Positions 56,511-64,000 of a DNA stretch of 64,000 nt are shown here, piece by piece. A program made the position numbers and the translations under genes. The number at the start of each line of letters is the position of its first letter. Position 1 is the stretch's first letter. The notes under the pieces were generated by a model. It was not told where the DNA came from, searched no databases, and worked only from the letters and a program-made list of their open reading frames with translations. The stretch is from Sinorhizobium meliloti (lineage in GTDB: Bacteria > Pseudomonadota > Alphaproteobacteria > Rhizobiales > Rhizobiaceae), in contig NZ_CP141212.1 of the NCBI RefSeq assembly GCF_035610345.1, forward strand, positions 191,976 to 255,975. The letters are read 5' to 3'.

Positions 56511-57401
56511 ATGAACCGCACACAGCTCTCCCAACTGGCCGTCCTTTCCGCCGTCGCCGCCCATGGCAGCTTCCGCGGAGCGGCGAAGGAACTCGGCATC
56601 GCGCCATCTGCCGTCAGCCACGCCGTGGGCAGTCTGGAAGCGAGCCTCGGCGTTCGTCTCCTCGCGCGCACGACGCGCAGCGTCGCTGCCACGGAAGAGG
56701 GAAAGCGCCTGCTGGAGCGGCTGCGGCCGGCGCTCGACGACATTGCCGAGGCGCTGCAGCGGGCGGCGGAGGCGCGCGATCGTCCGGCCGGAAAACTGCG
56801 CGTCACCGCCCCTCGTTTTGCAGCCGACCTCATTCTGGCGCCGCGCCTTGGCGACTTCCTCGGGCGCTATCCGGACATCGTCCTCGAAATCGCCAATGAG
56901 GACGGCTTCACCGATATTGTCGAGGAGGGGTATGACGCCGGCATCAGGCTCGGCGAGAGCCTGGAGGCCGATATGGTCGCGGTGAAGGTCGGGCCGGAGC
57001 TGAAAAGCGCGGTCGTCGCCGCACCGACCTATTTCGAGCGCTTCCAGCGGCCGCGGCACCCGCGCGATCTGGCGGGCCATCGCTGCATCCGCCGCCGCTT
57101 CTCCAACGGCACCTTATATCGCTGGGAGTTCGAGAAAGAGGGGGAGGAACTGACCGTTTCGGTGAACGGCCCGCTCATTCTGGGCGAGGACCGGCCGATC
57201 ATCGAGGCTGCGATCGGCGGTGCGGGGCTCGCCTATCTCTTCGAGCCGCGCGTCAGCGGATATGTAGGTGAGGGCAAATTGGTCCGGGTGCTCGAGGACT
57301 GGTGCGCGCCCTATGCGGGCCCCTTCCTCTATTATCCGACCCGCCGGCTGATGCGTCCGGCGCTCCGGGCCTTCGTCGATTTCTTCCGCCACAGCGGGTG
57401 A
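56511..57401 (+). CDS. LysR-family transcriptional regulator
   Basis: A 296-residue regulator with N-terminal winged helix (about 5-62, [40 protein letters not shown]) and a substrate-binding domain (about 90-295). The [19 protein letters not shown] and [17 protein letters not shown] features are of the CrgA/DsdC-like group. It probably controls the divergent aldo/keto reductase across a 185-bp gap. No ribosome site is evident before the ATG at 56511. Confidence 0.9.
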   Translation: MNRTQLSQLAVLSAVAAHGSFRGAAKELGIAPSAVSHAVGSLEASLGVRLLARTTRSVAATEEGKRLLERLRPALDDIAEALQRAAEARDRPAGKLRVTAPRFAADLILAPRLGDFLGRYPDIVLEIANEDGFTDIVEEGYDAGIRLGESLEADMVAVKVGPELKSAVVAAPTYFERFQRPRHPRDLAGHRCIRRRFSNGTLYRWEFEKEGEELTVSVNGPLILGEDRPIIEAAIGGAGLAYLFEPRVSGYVGEGKLVRVLEDWCAPYAGPFLYYPTRRLMRPALRAFVDFFRHSG

Positions 57402-57434
57402 CGGCCGGCGGGGAGCGCCGGCCGTCGTGACGGC

Positions 57435-57926
57435 TTACGCGGCCTTCTTGTTCACTTGGGCCATCGCGAGTTTCGTCAGGTCCTCGTCGGTGACGACTTC
57501 TTCCTTCAAAGTCGCGTCGAGCAGCGATACCGCATCCTTGAGACCGATGGTCTTTGCCCAGGTCTTCAGGGTGCCGTAGCGTGAGATTTCATAATGCTCG
57601 ACCGCTTGCGCGGCGGAGATGAGGCCCGCGTCGAGCGCGGCCGTGCCCTTGAATTCGTCCATGATCTCTTCGCCCTCGGCGACGATGCCCTCGATCGCCT
57701 CGCAGGTCTTGCCCTGCGGGCGCTTGCCGATCATTTCGAATACCTGCTGCAGCCGCTCCACATGGGTCTCGGTCTGCTCCTTGTGCTTCTCGAACGCGGC
57801 CTTTAGCTCAGGGGCCTGGGCTGCGCGCGCCATCTTCGGCAAAGCCTTCAGGATTTTCCGCTCGGCATAATAGATGTCCTTGAGCGTATCGTGGAACAGG
57901 TCGTCTAGCGTTTTTTCTTTGGCCAT
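57435..57926 (-). CDS. Ferritin-like DUF892 (YciE/YciF) protein
   Basis: A 163-residue four-helix protein. The DUF892 features are TLDDLFHDTLKDIYYAERKI and HKEQTETHVERLQQVFEMIG, AVEHYEISRYGTLKTWAK and a Lys-rich end. Glu and His of these helices can form a di-iron site. Homologues respond to osmotic or oxidative stress. AAGGAAA precedes the ATG. It converges with the LysR gene. Confidence 0.9.
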   Translation of the reverse strand: MAKEKTLDDLFHDTLKDIYYAERKILKALPKMARAAQAPELKAAFEKHKEQTETHVERLQQVFEMIGKRPQGKTCEAIEGIVAEGEEIMDEFKGTAALDAGLISAAQAVEHYEISRYGTLKTWAKTIGLKDAVSLLDATLKEEVVTDEDLTKLAMAQVNKKAA

Positions 57927-58147
57927 TTCGGGTTTCCTTCCTCGTCTGCTTCGTGTTGCCTTCGACCCGCAATCAACAGCAAAGGGCGAAGATTTGTTCC
58001 TCGCGACTGCAAAAAGCGCATGAGACGCGGGTCAAATTCGTCGCTTTCGCGAAGGGTGTCCGTTTCACTTCAGGCGGAAATCGGGTGGTTGCAGCGTGGC
58101 GCATCGGCAATGGTCCCGCCGTCAACGCAATCGGATGGAGAAGAATC

Positions 58148-58918
58148 ATGTCGAGACTGGAAGGTAAGATCGCGATCGTCACCGGCGCAAGCTCGGGTAT
58201 CGGCCGCGCCGCCGCGCTGCTCTTTGCGCGCGAGGCGGCAAAGGTCGTGGTCACCGCCCGCAACGAGAATGCGCTTGCGGAGCTTACCGACGAGATTGCC
58301 CGAGAGGGCGGCGAGGCGGCAGCGCTTGCCGGCGACGTGCGCGACGAAGCCCTGCATGAGGCGCTGGTCGAACTGGCGGTGCGCCGCTTCGGCGGGCTCG
58401 ATACCGCCTTCAACAATGCCGGGGCGCTCGGTGCGATGGGAGAGATTTCGTCGCTCAGCGTCGAAGGCTGGCGCGAGACGCTCGATACCAATTTGACGAG
58501 CGCCTTCCTGGCAGTGAAGTATCAGGTTCCGGCAATCGCGGCGCGGGGCAGTGGTTCGCTCACCTTCACTTCGAGCTTCGTCGGCCACACGGCCGGCTTT
58601 GCCGGGGTCGCCCCCTATGCGGCGAGCAAGGCGGGACTGATCGGGCTGGTGCAGGCGCTGGCCGTCGAGCTTGGCGCGCGCGGCATCCGCGTGAACGCGC
58701 TGCTGCCCGGCGGCACCGACACGCCCGCCAATTTCGCGAACCTCCCGGGAGCGGCGCCCGAGACGCGCGGTTTCGTGGAAGGGCTGCACGCATTGAAGCG
58801 CATTGCGCGACCCGAGGAAATCGCCGAAGCGGCGCTTTATCTCGCCTCGGACGGTGCCAGCTTCGTGACCGGCGCGGCGCTGCTGGCCGACGGCGGCGCT
58901 TCGGTGGCGAAGGCGTGA
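58148..58918 (+). CDS. Short-chain dehydrogenase/reductase
   Basis: A 256-residue classical SDR. The cofactor site is IVTGASSGIGRAAA (9-22), the structural motif is NNAGALG, and the catalytic Ser-Tyr-Lys set lies in TFTSSFVGH and YAASKAGLIG. The Arg residue after the second strand (TARNENAL) suggests NADP preference. Substrate unknown. The ATG at 58148 is preceded by GGAGAAG; the frame is open from 57953. Confidence 0.9.
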   Translation: MSRLEGKIAIVTGASSGIGRAAALLFAREAAKVVVTARNENALAELTDEIAREGGEAAALAGDVRDEALHEALVELAVRRFGGLDTAFNNAGALGAMGEISSLSVEGWRETLDTNLTSAFLAVKYQVPAIAARGSGSLTFTSSFVGHTAGFAGVAPYAASKAGLIGLVQALAVELGARGIRVNALLPGGTDTPANFANLPGAAPETRGFVEGLHALKRIARPEEIAEAALYLASDGASFVTGAALLADGGASVAKA

Positions 58919-58956
58919 GCGCAGAGCGTGAGCACAGCAACTGAAAGCAGGGAAGC

Positions 58957-59589
58957 ATGAAGAAACCTGGGTCGATGAAATCGCTTGAAGACCTCGGGCG
59001 CGTACGCCTCTCGAAGAACTTTTTCCTGCGCGATTTCCTTCACTCCGAGATCGCGGAGTTCTACGGGATTCCGAATATCCCCGACGATCCGGAACTGGCG
59101 ATCGAGGCCGGACGGAAACTGTGCGGCGAACTTCTGGAACCGCTCGAGGCGACCTTCGGTCGGCTGCACATCCGCTCGGGCTACCGAAACCGTGCCGTGA
59201 ACGCCTTCGGCAACGCCAACAGGCTCAACTGCTCGACGAATGCGGCAACGGCCGCCGACCATATCTGGGACATGCGCGATGCGGAGGGCTGCATGGGGGC
59301 CACCGCCTGCATCGCCATTCCCTGGGTCTGGGACCGGGAACGTCACGAAGGCGGCTGGCAGAGCCTGGCCTGGTGGATTCACGACCACCTTCCCTACGCC
59401 TCGCTCTGCTTTTTTCCCAAGCTTTGGGCCTTCAACATCCAGTGGCACGAGAGGCCGCGCCGCAGGATCAGCAGCTACGCCGAGCCGCGCGGGCTGCTGA
59501 CCAGGCCCGGCATGGCCAACCACGAGGGCAGCCATGCGCAACTTTACCCAGGATTTCCGAAGCTTGCGGCCGGGGGCGGGTCTTCCTGA
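58957..59589 (+). CDS. Peptidase M15-like protein
   Basis: A 210-residue protein with LSKNFFLRDFLHSEIAEF at the start, then LHIRSGYRNRAVN and TAADHIWDMRD, the arrangement of the D-Ala-D-Ala carboxypeptidase/M15_3 fold, in which the His and Asp bind zinc. A late His in WIHDHLPYASL or IQWHERPRR could be the third ligand. No signal peptide is seen. It may act on peptidoglycan or be a non-enzymatic relative. GGGAAG precedes the ATG. It follows the SDR by 38 bp. Confidence 0.6.
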   Translation: MKKPGSMKSLEDLGRVRLSKNFFLRDFLHSEIAEFYGIPNIPDDPELAIEAGRKLCGELLEPLEATFGRLHIRSGYRNRAVNAFGNANRLNCSTNAATAADHIWDMRDAEGCMGATACIAIPWVWDRERHEGGWQSLAWWIHDHLPYASLCFFPKLWAFNIQWHERPRRRISSYAEPRGLLTRPGMANHEGSHAQLYPGFPKLAAGGGSS

Positions 59590-59605
59590 CGAGGGCAAAT
59601 CCCCT

Positions 59606-60556
59606 CTATTCGCTCACTTCGTTCAGCCGTCTTATCGCCTCTTCCGGCAACGTCAATTCCGCCGATCTCACCAGACTTGCCAGCTGGTCGGCATTGGTGG
59701 CGCTGGCGATCGGTGCGGTGACGCCGTCGCGGGCGATGATCCAGGCCAGCGCGATCTCCGCCTGTTTCGCGCCGGTCTCCTCGGCGATTTCATCCAAGAC
59801 GCCGAGAATCCGCATGCCGCGTCCGTCGAGATATTTTTCGACGCCGCCGCCGCGAGCGGAGCCTTCCAGATCCTTGTGTGAGCGGTACTTGCCGGAAAGA
59901 AAGCCTCTCGCAAGGCTGAAATAGGTGATGACGCCGATCTCCTCGGCGATGCAGAGATTGCGCAGCGGACCGTCATAGGAAGCGCGGTCGTAGAGATTGT
60001 ATTCGGGCTGCAGCACGTCGTAGCGGGGCAGCCCCTTCGCCGCCGCGACGTCGAGAGCATCGCGCATCTGCTGCGCATCGAGATTCGATGCGCCGATCGC
60101 CCGCAGCTTGCCCTGGGAGAGAAGCGTATCGTAGGCGGCAAGCGTCTCTTCATAAGGTGTGTCGGGATCCGGCCAGTGGGAGAGATAGAGGTCGATATAA
60201 TCGGTCTGCAGGCGTTTCAGCGATTCCTCGACTGCCTGCATGATCCAGCGCCGCGAGAGCCCCTTGCGGTCGGGTCCGAGGTCCGAACCGACCTTGGTGA
60301 CGATGACGGCGCTATCGCGCGAGCGTCCGGTTTGCTTCAGCCATTTGCCGATGATCGTTTCCGACTCGCCGCCTCTGTTGCCCGGCGCCCAGGAGGAATA
60401 GACGTCGGCGGTGTCGACGGCGTTGAAACCTGCATCGAAAAAGGCATCGAGAAGCGAGAACGACGTTTTCTCATCCGCGGTCCAGCCGAAGACGTTGCCG
60501 CCGAAGACGAGCGGGGCAATCGAGAGGCCGGTACGGCCAAGTCTGCGCATTTTCAT
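59606..60556 (-). CDS. Aldo/keto reductase
   Basis: A 316-residue AKR. The tetrad is Asp and Tyr in FNAVDTADVYSSW, Lys in AVIVTKVGS and His in DLYLSHWPDP. The C-terminal ATNADQLASLVR and HKDLEGSARGGGVEKYL resemble the AKR11/YdjG-like group. It is not closely related to the AKR at 55330. Divergent from the Gfo/Idh/MocA gene; the two may share regulation. Substrate unknown. Confidence 0.88.
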   Translation of the reverse strand: MKMRRLGRTGLSIAPLVFGGNVFGWTADEKTSFSLLDAFFDAGFNAVDTADVYSSWAPGNRGGESETIIGKWLKQTGRSRDSAVIVTKVGSDLGPDRKGLSRRWIMQAVEESLKRLQTDYIDLYLSHWPDPDTPYEETLAAYDTLLSQGKLRAIGASNLDAQQMRDALDVAAAKGLPRYDVLQPEYNLYDRASYDGPLRNLCIAEEIGVITYFSLARGFLSGKYRSHKDLEGSARGGGVEKYLDGRGMRILGVLDEIAEETGAKQAEIALAWIIARDGVTAPIASATNADQLASLVRSAELTLPEEAIRRLNEVSE

Positions 60557-60773
60557 GGTTTCGCTCCATGTGGTTGGATGAAAACAAGCTGCGATGGGGA
60601 GGATTGCGGCAAAAACATAGGCCAGCTCGCCATCGAATGACACCGGCATTCGTGGTTTTTCTGACCTCGCCACGGCTTGCTAGGTACGTACCTCGGGGAT
60701 AGTCTCGGCGCAGCTTTTGACCCAGGGGAATGTCGCGCGTCCTTCGCGCCGCGCACGAAAAGGAGTCTGCCTC

Positions 60774-61760
60774 ATGCTGCGTTTCGGAATTTTGTCGACG
60801 GCCAAGATTGGCCGCGAGCTCGTCGTACCCGCCATCCAGGACGCCGAAAACTGCGTCGTCACGGCGATCGCGAGCCGCGATCTCGCCAAGGCGAGGACCA
60901 TGGCCGACCGTTTCTCCGTGCCGCATGCCTTCGGCTCCTATGAGGAGATGCTCGCCTCCGACACGATCGACGCCGTCTATATCCCGCTGCCGACGTCGCA
61001 ACATGTCGAATGGGCGATCAAGGCGGCGGATGCCGGAAAGCATGTGCTTTGCGAGAAGCCGCTGGCGCTCAAGGCCGAAGAGATCGATGCCGTGATCGCG
61101 GCGCGCGAGCGCAACAGGGTGCTGATCTCGGAAGCCTATATGGTGACCTACAGCCCCGTCTGGCGGAAGGTACGCTCGCTCATAGCGGAAGGTGCCATCG
61201 GGCGCCTCAGGCATGTCCAGGGCGCCTTCACCTATTACAATCGCGATCCCGGCAACATGCGCAACGTCCCCTCGCTCGGCGGCGGCGGTCTGCCGGATAT
61301 CGGCGTTTATCCGGCAATCACGACCCGGTTTTCGACCGGCAAGGAGCCGCTGCGCGTCCAGGCCAGTACCGAGCGCGATCCGGAATTCGGCACCGACATC
61401 TATTCGAGCGTTCGTGCCGACTTCGGCGATTTCGAACTGAGCTTCTATATCTCGACACAGCTCGCCGCCCGCCAGGTCATGGTCTTCCACGGCGACAAGG
61501 GCTACATCGAGGTGAAATCGCCCTTCAATGCCGATCGCTACGGTCGGGAAGAGGTGGAATTGACCAACCAAAACCACGGCCAGTCGCAGCTCTTCCGCTT
61601 CCAGGATGCGCGTCAGTACAAGCTCGAGGCCGAGGCCTTCGCACGTGCTGCGAAAGGTGAAGCGGAGGACGTGGTGACGCTGGAAAACTCGCGCCTGAAC
61701 CAGATGTTCATCGACGCGATCTACCGCGCCAGCGAAAAAGACGGCTGGGAGCCCGTCTGA
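60774..61760 (+). CDS. Gfo/Idh/MocA-family oxidoreductase
   Basis: A 328-residue NAD(P)-dependent sugar or inositol dehydrogenase-type protein. The Rossmann part (about 1-120) has [20 protein letters not shown] and the catalytic [12 protein letters not shown] motif near residue 95. The C-terminal alpha/beta domain follows (about 130-328). Substrate unknown. AAAAGGAG precedes the ATG at 60774. Confidence 0.88.
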   Translation: MLRFGILSTAKIGRELVVPAIQDAENCVVTAIASRDLAKARTMADRFSVPHAFGSYEEMLASDTIDAVYIPLPTSQHVEWAIKAADAGKHVLCEKPLALKAEEIDAVIAARERNRVLISEAYMVTYSPVWRKVRSLIAEGAIGRLRHVQGAFTYYNRDPGNMRNVPSLGGGGLPDIGVYPAITTRFSTGKEPLRVQASTERDPEFGTDIYSSVRADFGDFELSFYISTQLAARQVMVFHGDKGYIEVKSPFNADRYGREEVELTNQNHGQSQLFRFQDARQYKLEAEAFARAAKGEAEDVVTLENSRLNQMFIDAIYRASEKDGWEPV

Positions 61761-61805
61761 AGCTAAAGGATAGGCCCGGCACCCATTGCGCCGGGCCGAC
61801 CCCAT

Positions 61806-62216
61806 TCATGCTGCCTGGAGCAGCCGTGCCTGAGAGGCGCCCCGCATCTTGAAGAAGAGAAAGTCAGCGACGCCCACCATGGCCACGACGATCAGCGCCA
61901 GTCCTGCGATCGTCAAGGCCGAATAGGCAGACGCAAGAATGGCCAGGCTTCCGACCTGCCAGAGTATGTCGCCGGCGATGCTGATCCGCGTTGCGAGGGC
62001 GCTCGGCCCTTCTTTTCTGGCCGCGGCAAGGTGGAAGGCGCCCCAGACGAGGAGCCCAGCGCCAAGCGCCATGATCACCGCAGGCGACAGGGCGGGACTG
62101 ACGACCGCCGCAAGCGGTGGCGCTGCCGCGAGGAGAGCCGAGCCGGCGATCAGCGAAAAGATGCCGTCGGCGAGAAATGTCTTGTTGAGAAGAGAGCGGG
62201 TGGAAAGGTCGAACAT
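61806..62216 (-). CDS. Four-helix membrane protein
   Basis: A 136-residue protein with four hydrophobic helices (about 18-38, 45-65, 78-98, 102-122). It starts MFDLSTRSLLNKTFLADGIF, with a GGAG site; it is not a family I can name firmly. It is divergent from the MmyB-type regulator, and an operator-like palindrome lies between them, so it is probably that regulator's target. Confidence 0.75.
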   Translation of the reverse strand: MFDLSTRSLLNKTFLADGIFSLIAGSALLAAAPPLAAVVSPALSPAVIMALGAGLLVWGAFHLAAARKEGPSALATRISIAGDILWQVGSLAILASAYSALTIAGLALIVVAMVGVADFLFFKMRGASQARLLQAA

Positions 62217-62273
62217 ATCTGTCTCCATCGGTTGTCGATGGGCAGATGCTGGACCAGAGCGGTCATTAAACCA

Positions 62274-62290
62274 ATTACCTCCGAGGTAAT
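62274..62290. promoter_or_regulatory. Operator-like palindrome between the membrane protein and MmyB regulator genes
   Basis: ATTACCT (62274-62280), CCG, AGGTAAT (62284-62290) is a perfect 7-3-7 palindrome in the 126-bp divergent gap. It is centred about 60 bp from each start, the place for a shared operator. Confidence 0.65.
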
Positions 62291-62342
62291 GGATTTTGTG
62301 CCGCGTTCGGGCGACGCTGCCCCCGCAACAGGGAAGATAAAG

Positions 62343-63134
62343 ATGGGATTCGGCAGCCGCCTGAAGGAATGGCGAGGACATCGCCGCATGAGCCAACTCG
62401 ACCTCGCAATGGCGGCGGGCATTTCCGCGCGCCATCTCTCGTTTCTGGAGACGGGCCGCTCCAAGCCGTCCGAGGGAATGATCCTGCGGCTCGCCTCGGT
62501 TCTCGACGTCCCCGCGCGTGAACAGGGCACGCTCTTCACCGCGGCGGGCTACCGGCCGCGCGTTGCGGCGCGGCCTGCGACGGGTCTCGATGCAATGCCT
62601 CCGGCTGTCGCGCATGCCATCCGGCTGATGCTCGACCGGCACGATCCCTATCCGGGCCTCGTTTTCGACCATCAGTATACGGTGCTGCTGACCAATCCGG
62701 CTTTCGAGGCGCTTGTCGGTGCCACGGGCGTTCCGTTCAAGCCGGGGGAGAACTTCCTCGACGGCTTTCTCGGTGCGGAGAAGGTCCGCGGTCTCGTGGT
62801 CAATTGGGAAGCCGCCGCAGCCGATCTCGTTCAGCGGGTTCGCATGGAGGCGTGGCTGCAGGGGCCGCGCAGCCCATTGCAGCGAAGGCTGGACAGGCTG
62901 GTTGCCGACCGGGCGGTGGCAATGGCGATCGAGAACTTCCCGGCGACGGACCGCTTGCCGGTGCTGCCCATCGAACTGCGCGTCGGCGAAGCGTCGCTCA
63001 GCTTCATCACGACGCTTTCGACCTTCGGCTCGACTCAGGACGCGCTCGTCGAGGGCGTTCTGATCGAATCCTTCTTTCCGGCCGACGACGCGACCCGGCG
63101 CTTCTTCGGGCAGGGCGGGCGCGACGTCCAATAG
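62343..63134 (+). CDS. XRE regulator with MmyB-like ligand-binding domain
   Basis: A 263-residue regulator. The helix-turn-helix (about 5-62) has LKEWRGHRRMSQLDLAMAAG and ISARHLSFLETGRSKPSE. The rest (about 90-260) is the MmyB-like PAS-type domain with DRHDPYPGLVFDHQYTVLLT and NPAFEAL, which binds a fatty-acid-like ligand in one solved structure. ATG 62343 has GGGAAG upstream; ATG 62289 lies inside the palindrome and is less likely. Confidence 0.88.
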   Translation: MGFGSRLKEWRGHRRMSQLDLAMAAGISARHLSFLETGRSKPSEGMILRLASVLDVPAREQGTLFTAAGYRPRVAARPATGLDAMPPAVAHAIRLMLDRHDPYPGLVFDHQYTVLLTNPAFEALVGATGVPFKPGENFLDGFLGAEKVRGLVVNWEAAAADLVQRVRMEAWLQGPRSPLQRRLDRLVADRAVAMAIENFPATDRLPVLPIELRVGEASLSFITTLSTFGSTQDALVEGVLIESFFPADDATRRFFGQGGRDVQ

Positions 63135-63268
63135 AGCAATATCGGGAGAGGCGCACACTCTTCCAGAATTGCTCCGGATCGTTTCACCATTCCACACGGG
63201 ACGGGAAACGATGTAGAAAAACGCGCCTTGCTGCTGATCTTCGCCGCTCTGTCGGCTACAAGTGACGT

Positions 63269-64000
63269 ATGACTTCGTTCTTTGATTCCGAATCTCCCTC
63301 CAACGTCGCCGAATATTCGGTGTCGGAACTGTCCGGCTCGATCAAGCGCACGATCGAGCAGACCTTCGAGCATGTCCGGGTGCGGGGCGAGATTTCCGGC
63401 TATCGCGGTCCGCATTCGTCGGGCCACGCGTATTTTGCCTTGAAGGACGATCGCGCCCGCATCGACGCGGTCGTCTGGAAGGGCACCTTCGCGCGGCTGA
63501 AGTTCCGGCCGGAGGAGGGGATGGAGGTGATCGCGACCGGCCGGGTCACGACTTTCCCCGGCTCGTCCAAGTACCAGATCGTCATCGACTCGCTGGAGCC
63601 CGCGGGTGCAGGTGCGCTGATGGCGCTGATCGAGGAACGCAAGCGTAAGCTTGCCGCGGAAGGGCTTTTCGATGCGGGCCGCAAGCGGCCGCTGCCCTTC
63701 ATGCCGAGGGTCATCGGCGTCGTGACCTCGCCGACCGGGGCTGTGATCCGCGACATCCTGCACCGCATTGCCGACCGTTTCCCGGTCCATGTCATCGTCT
63801 GGCCGGTGCGCGTGCAGGGCGACGGCGCCTGCGAGGAGATCGTGGCCGCGATCGAGGGTTTCAACGCGCTGCAGCCGGGCGGCGCCATTCCTCGGCCCGA
63901 CGTGCTGATCGTCGCGCGCGGCGGCGGCAGCCTCGAGGATCTCTGGTGCTTCAACGACGAGGCCATGGTGCGCGCCGCGGCGGCTTCCGCCATCCCTCTG
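63269..64000 (+). CDS. xseA: Exodeoxyribonuclease VII large subunit (3' end outside window)
   Basis: 244 codons are visible before the window ends. The N-terminal OB-fold (about 15-110) begins [19 protein letters not shown] and has [19 protein letters not shown]. The catalytic region begins about residue 145 with [17 protein letters not shown], and the conserved [18 protein letters not shown] is complete near the edge. The enzyme degrades single-stranded DNA to oligonucleotides with the small subunit XseB, not present here. Confidence 0.95.
   Translation, partial: MTSFFDSESPSNVAEYSVSELSGSIKRTIEQTFEHVRVRGEISGYRGPHSSGHAYFALKDDRARIDAVVWKGTFARLKFRPEEGMEVIATGRVTTFPGSSKYQIVIDSLEPAGAGALMALIEERKRKLAAEGLFDAGRKRPLPFMPRVIGVVTSPTGAVIRDILHRIADRFPVHVIVWPVRVQGDGACEEIVAAIEGFNALQPGGAIPRPDVLIVARGGGSLEDLWCFNDEAMVRAAAASAIPL

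Overview
The window is chromosomal DNA of a Rhizobiaceae bacterium, most probably Sinorhizobium/Ensifer. Evidence: high-GC coding throughout; the conserved order rimP-nusA-ylxR-infB-rbfA-truB followed by rpsO-pnp; an fabA-fabB-fabI operon divergent from a Fur-family irr; a 455-residue EPSP synthase very close to the Agrobacterium type; an NrnC-type oligoribonuclease; and several families of small palindromic intergenic repeats of the kind described in Sinorhizobium and other rhizobia. Almost all of it is core genome. I see no prophage, intact insertion sequence, plasmid module, CRISPR array or defence island.

Layout. 1-1563: 5' part of an MFS exporter (minus). 1658-9053: rimP-nusA-ylxR/L7Ae-infB-rbfA-truB, preceded by a promoter and an attenuator-like hairpin and split by a strong terminator after infB. 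9247-10965: a membrane HWE histidine kinase sits between truB and rpsO. 11203-15088: rpsO, pnp, rsmC-like methyltransferase. 15172-17768 (minus): fabI, fabB, fabA, divergent from irr. 18599-20989: TRIC channel, YdcF-like protein, tRNA-Ala(GGC), FYDLN acidic protein. 21274-25148: aroA-cmk-rpsA. 25149-25822: repeat-only island with a broken GIY-YIG nuclease. 25823-33629: unknown proteins, BA14K-like protein, tRNA-Leu(CAG), a Cache/HAMP adenylate cyclase, a D-2-hydroxyacid dehydrogenase and nrnC. 33773-41721: SelW-like protein, DoxX, Rnk, LepA, MFS, XRE-cupin regulator, GNAT, ExoD-like protein, OmpA lipoprotein. 41791-44623: epmB-epmA divergent from efp. 44820-47194: cfa and mbfA. 47525-49280: BTLCP protein and hydrolase. 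49498-54605: infC (AUU start), rpmI-rplT, pheS-pheT. 54819-64000: NTF2-like protein, two aldo/keto reductases, LysR, YciE/F ferritin-like protein, SDR, M15-like protein, Gfo/Idh/MocA enzyme, MmyB-type regulator with a divergent membrane protein, and the 5' part of xseA.

Themes. Translation dominates: factors IF2, IF3, EF-P with its two modifying enzymes, EF4/LepA, ribosome assembly proteins, S1, S15, L20, L35 and PheRS. RNA turnover is served by PNPase and NrnC. Membrane lipid synthesis is represented by FabA/B/I and Cfa. Iron control links irr to mbfA, which has a perfect 7-3-7 Irr-type operator directly upstream of its start.

The window does not hold an obvious new multigene system. The items most worth following are the inverted-repeat island with the GIY-YIG relic, the Irr box at mbfA, the rimP leader, Gly100 in AroA, the unexplained 531-residue low-complexity protein, and the operator-like palindromes at two autonomous regulators. 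Terminators, promoters and repeats were found by eye. Starts were chosen from ribosome binding sites and family lengths.
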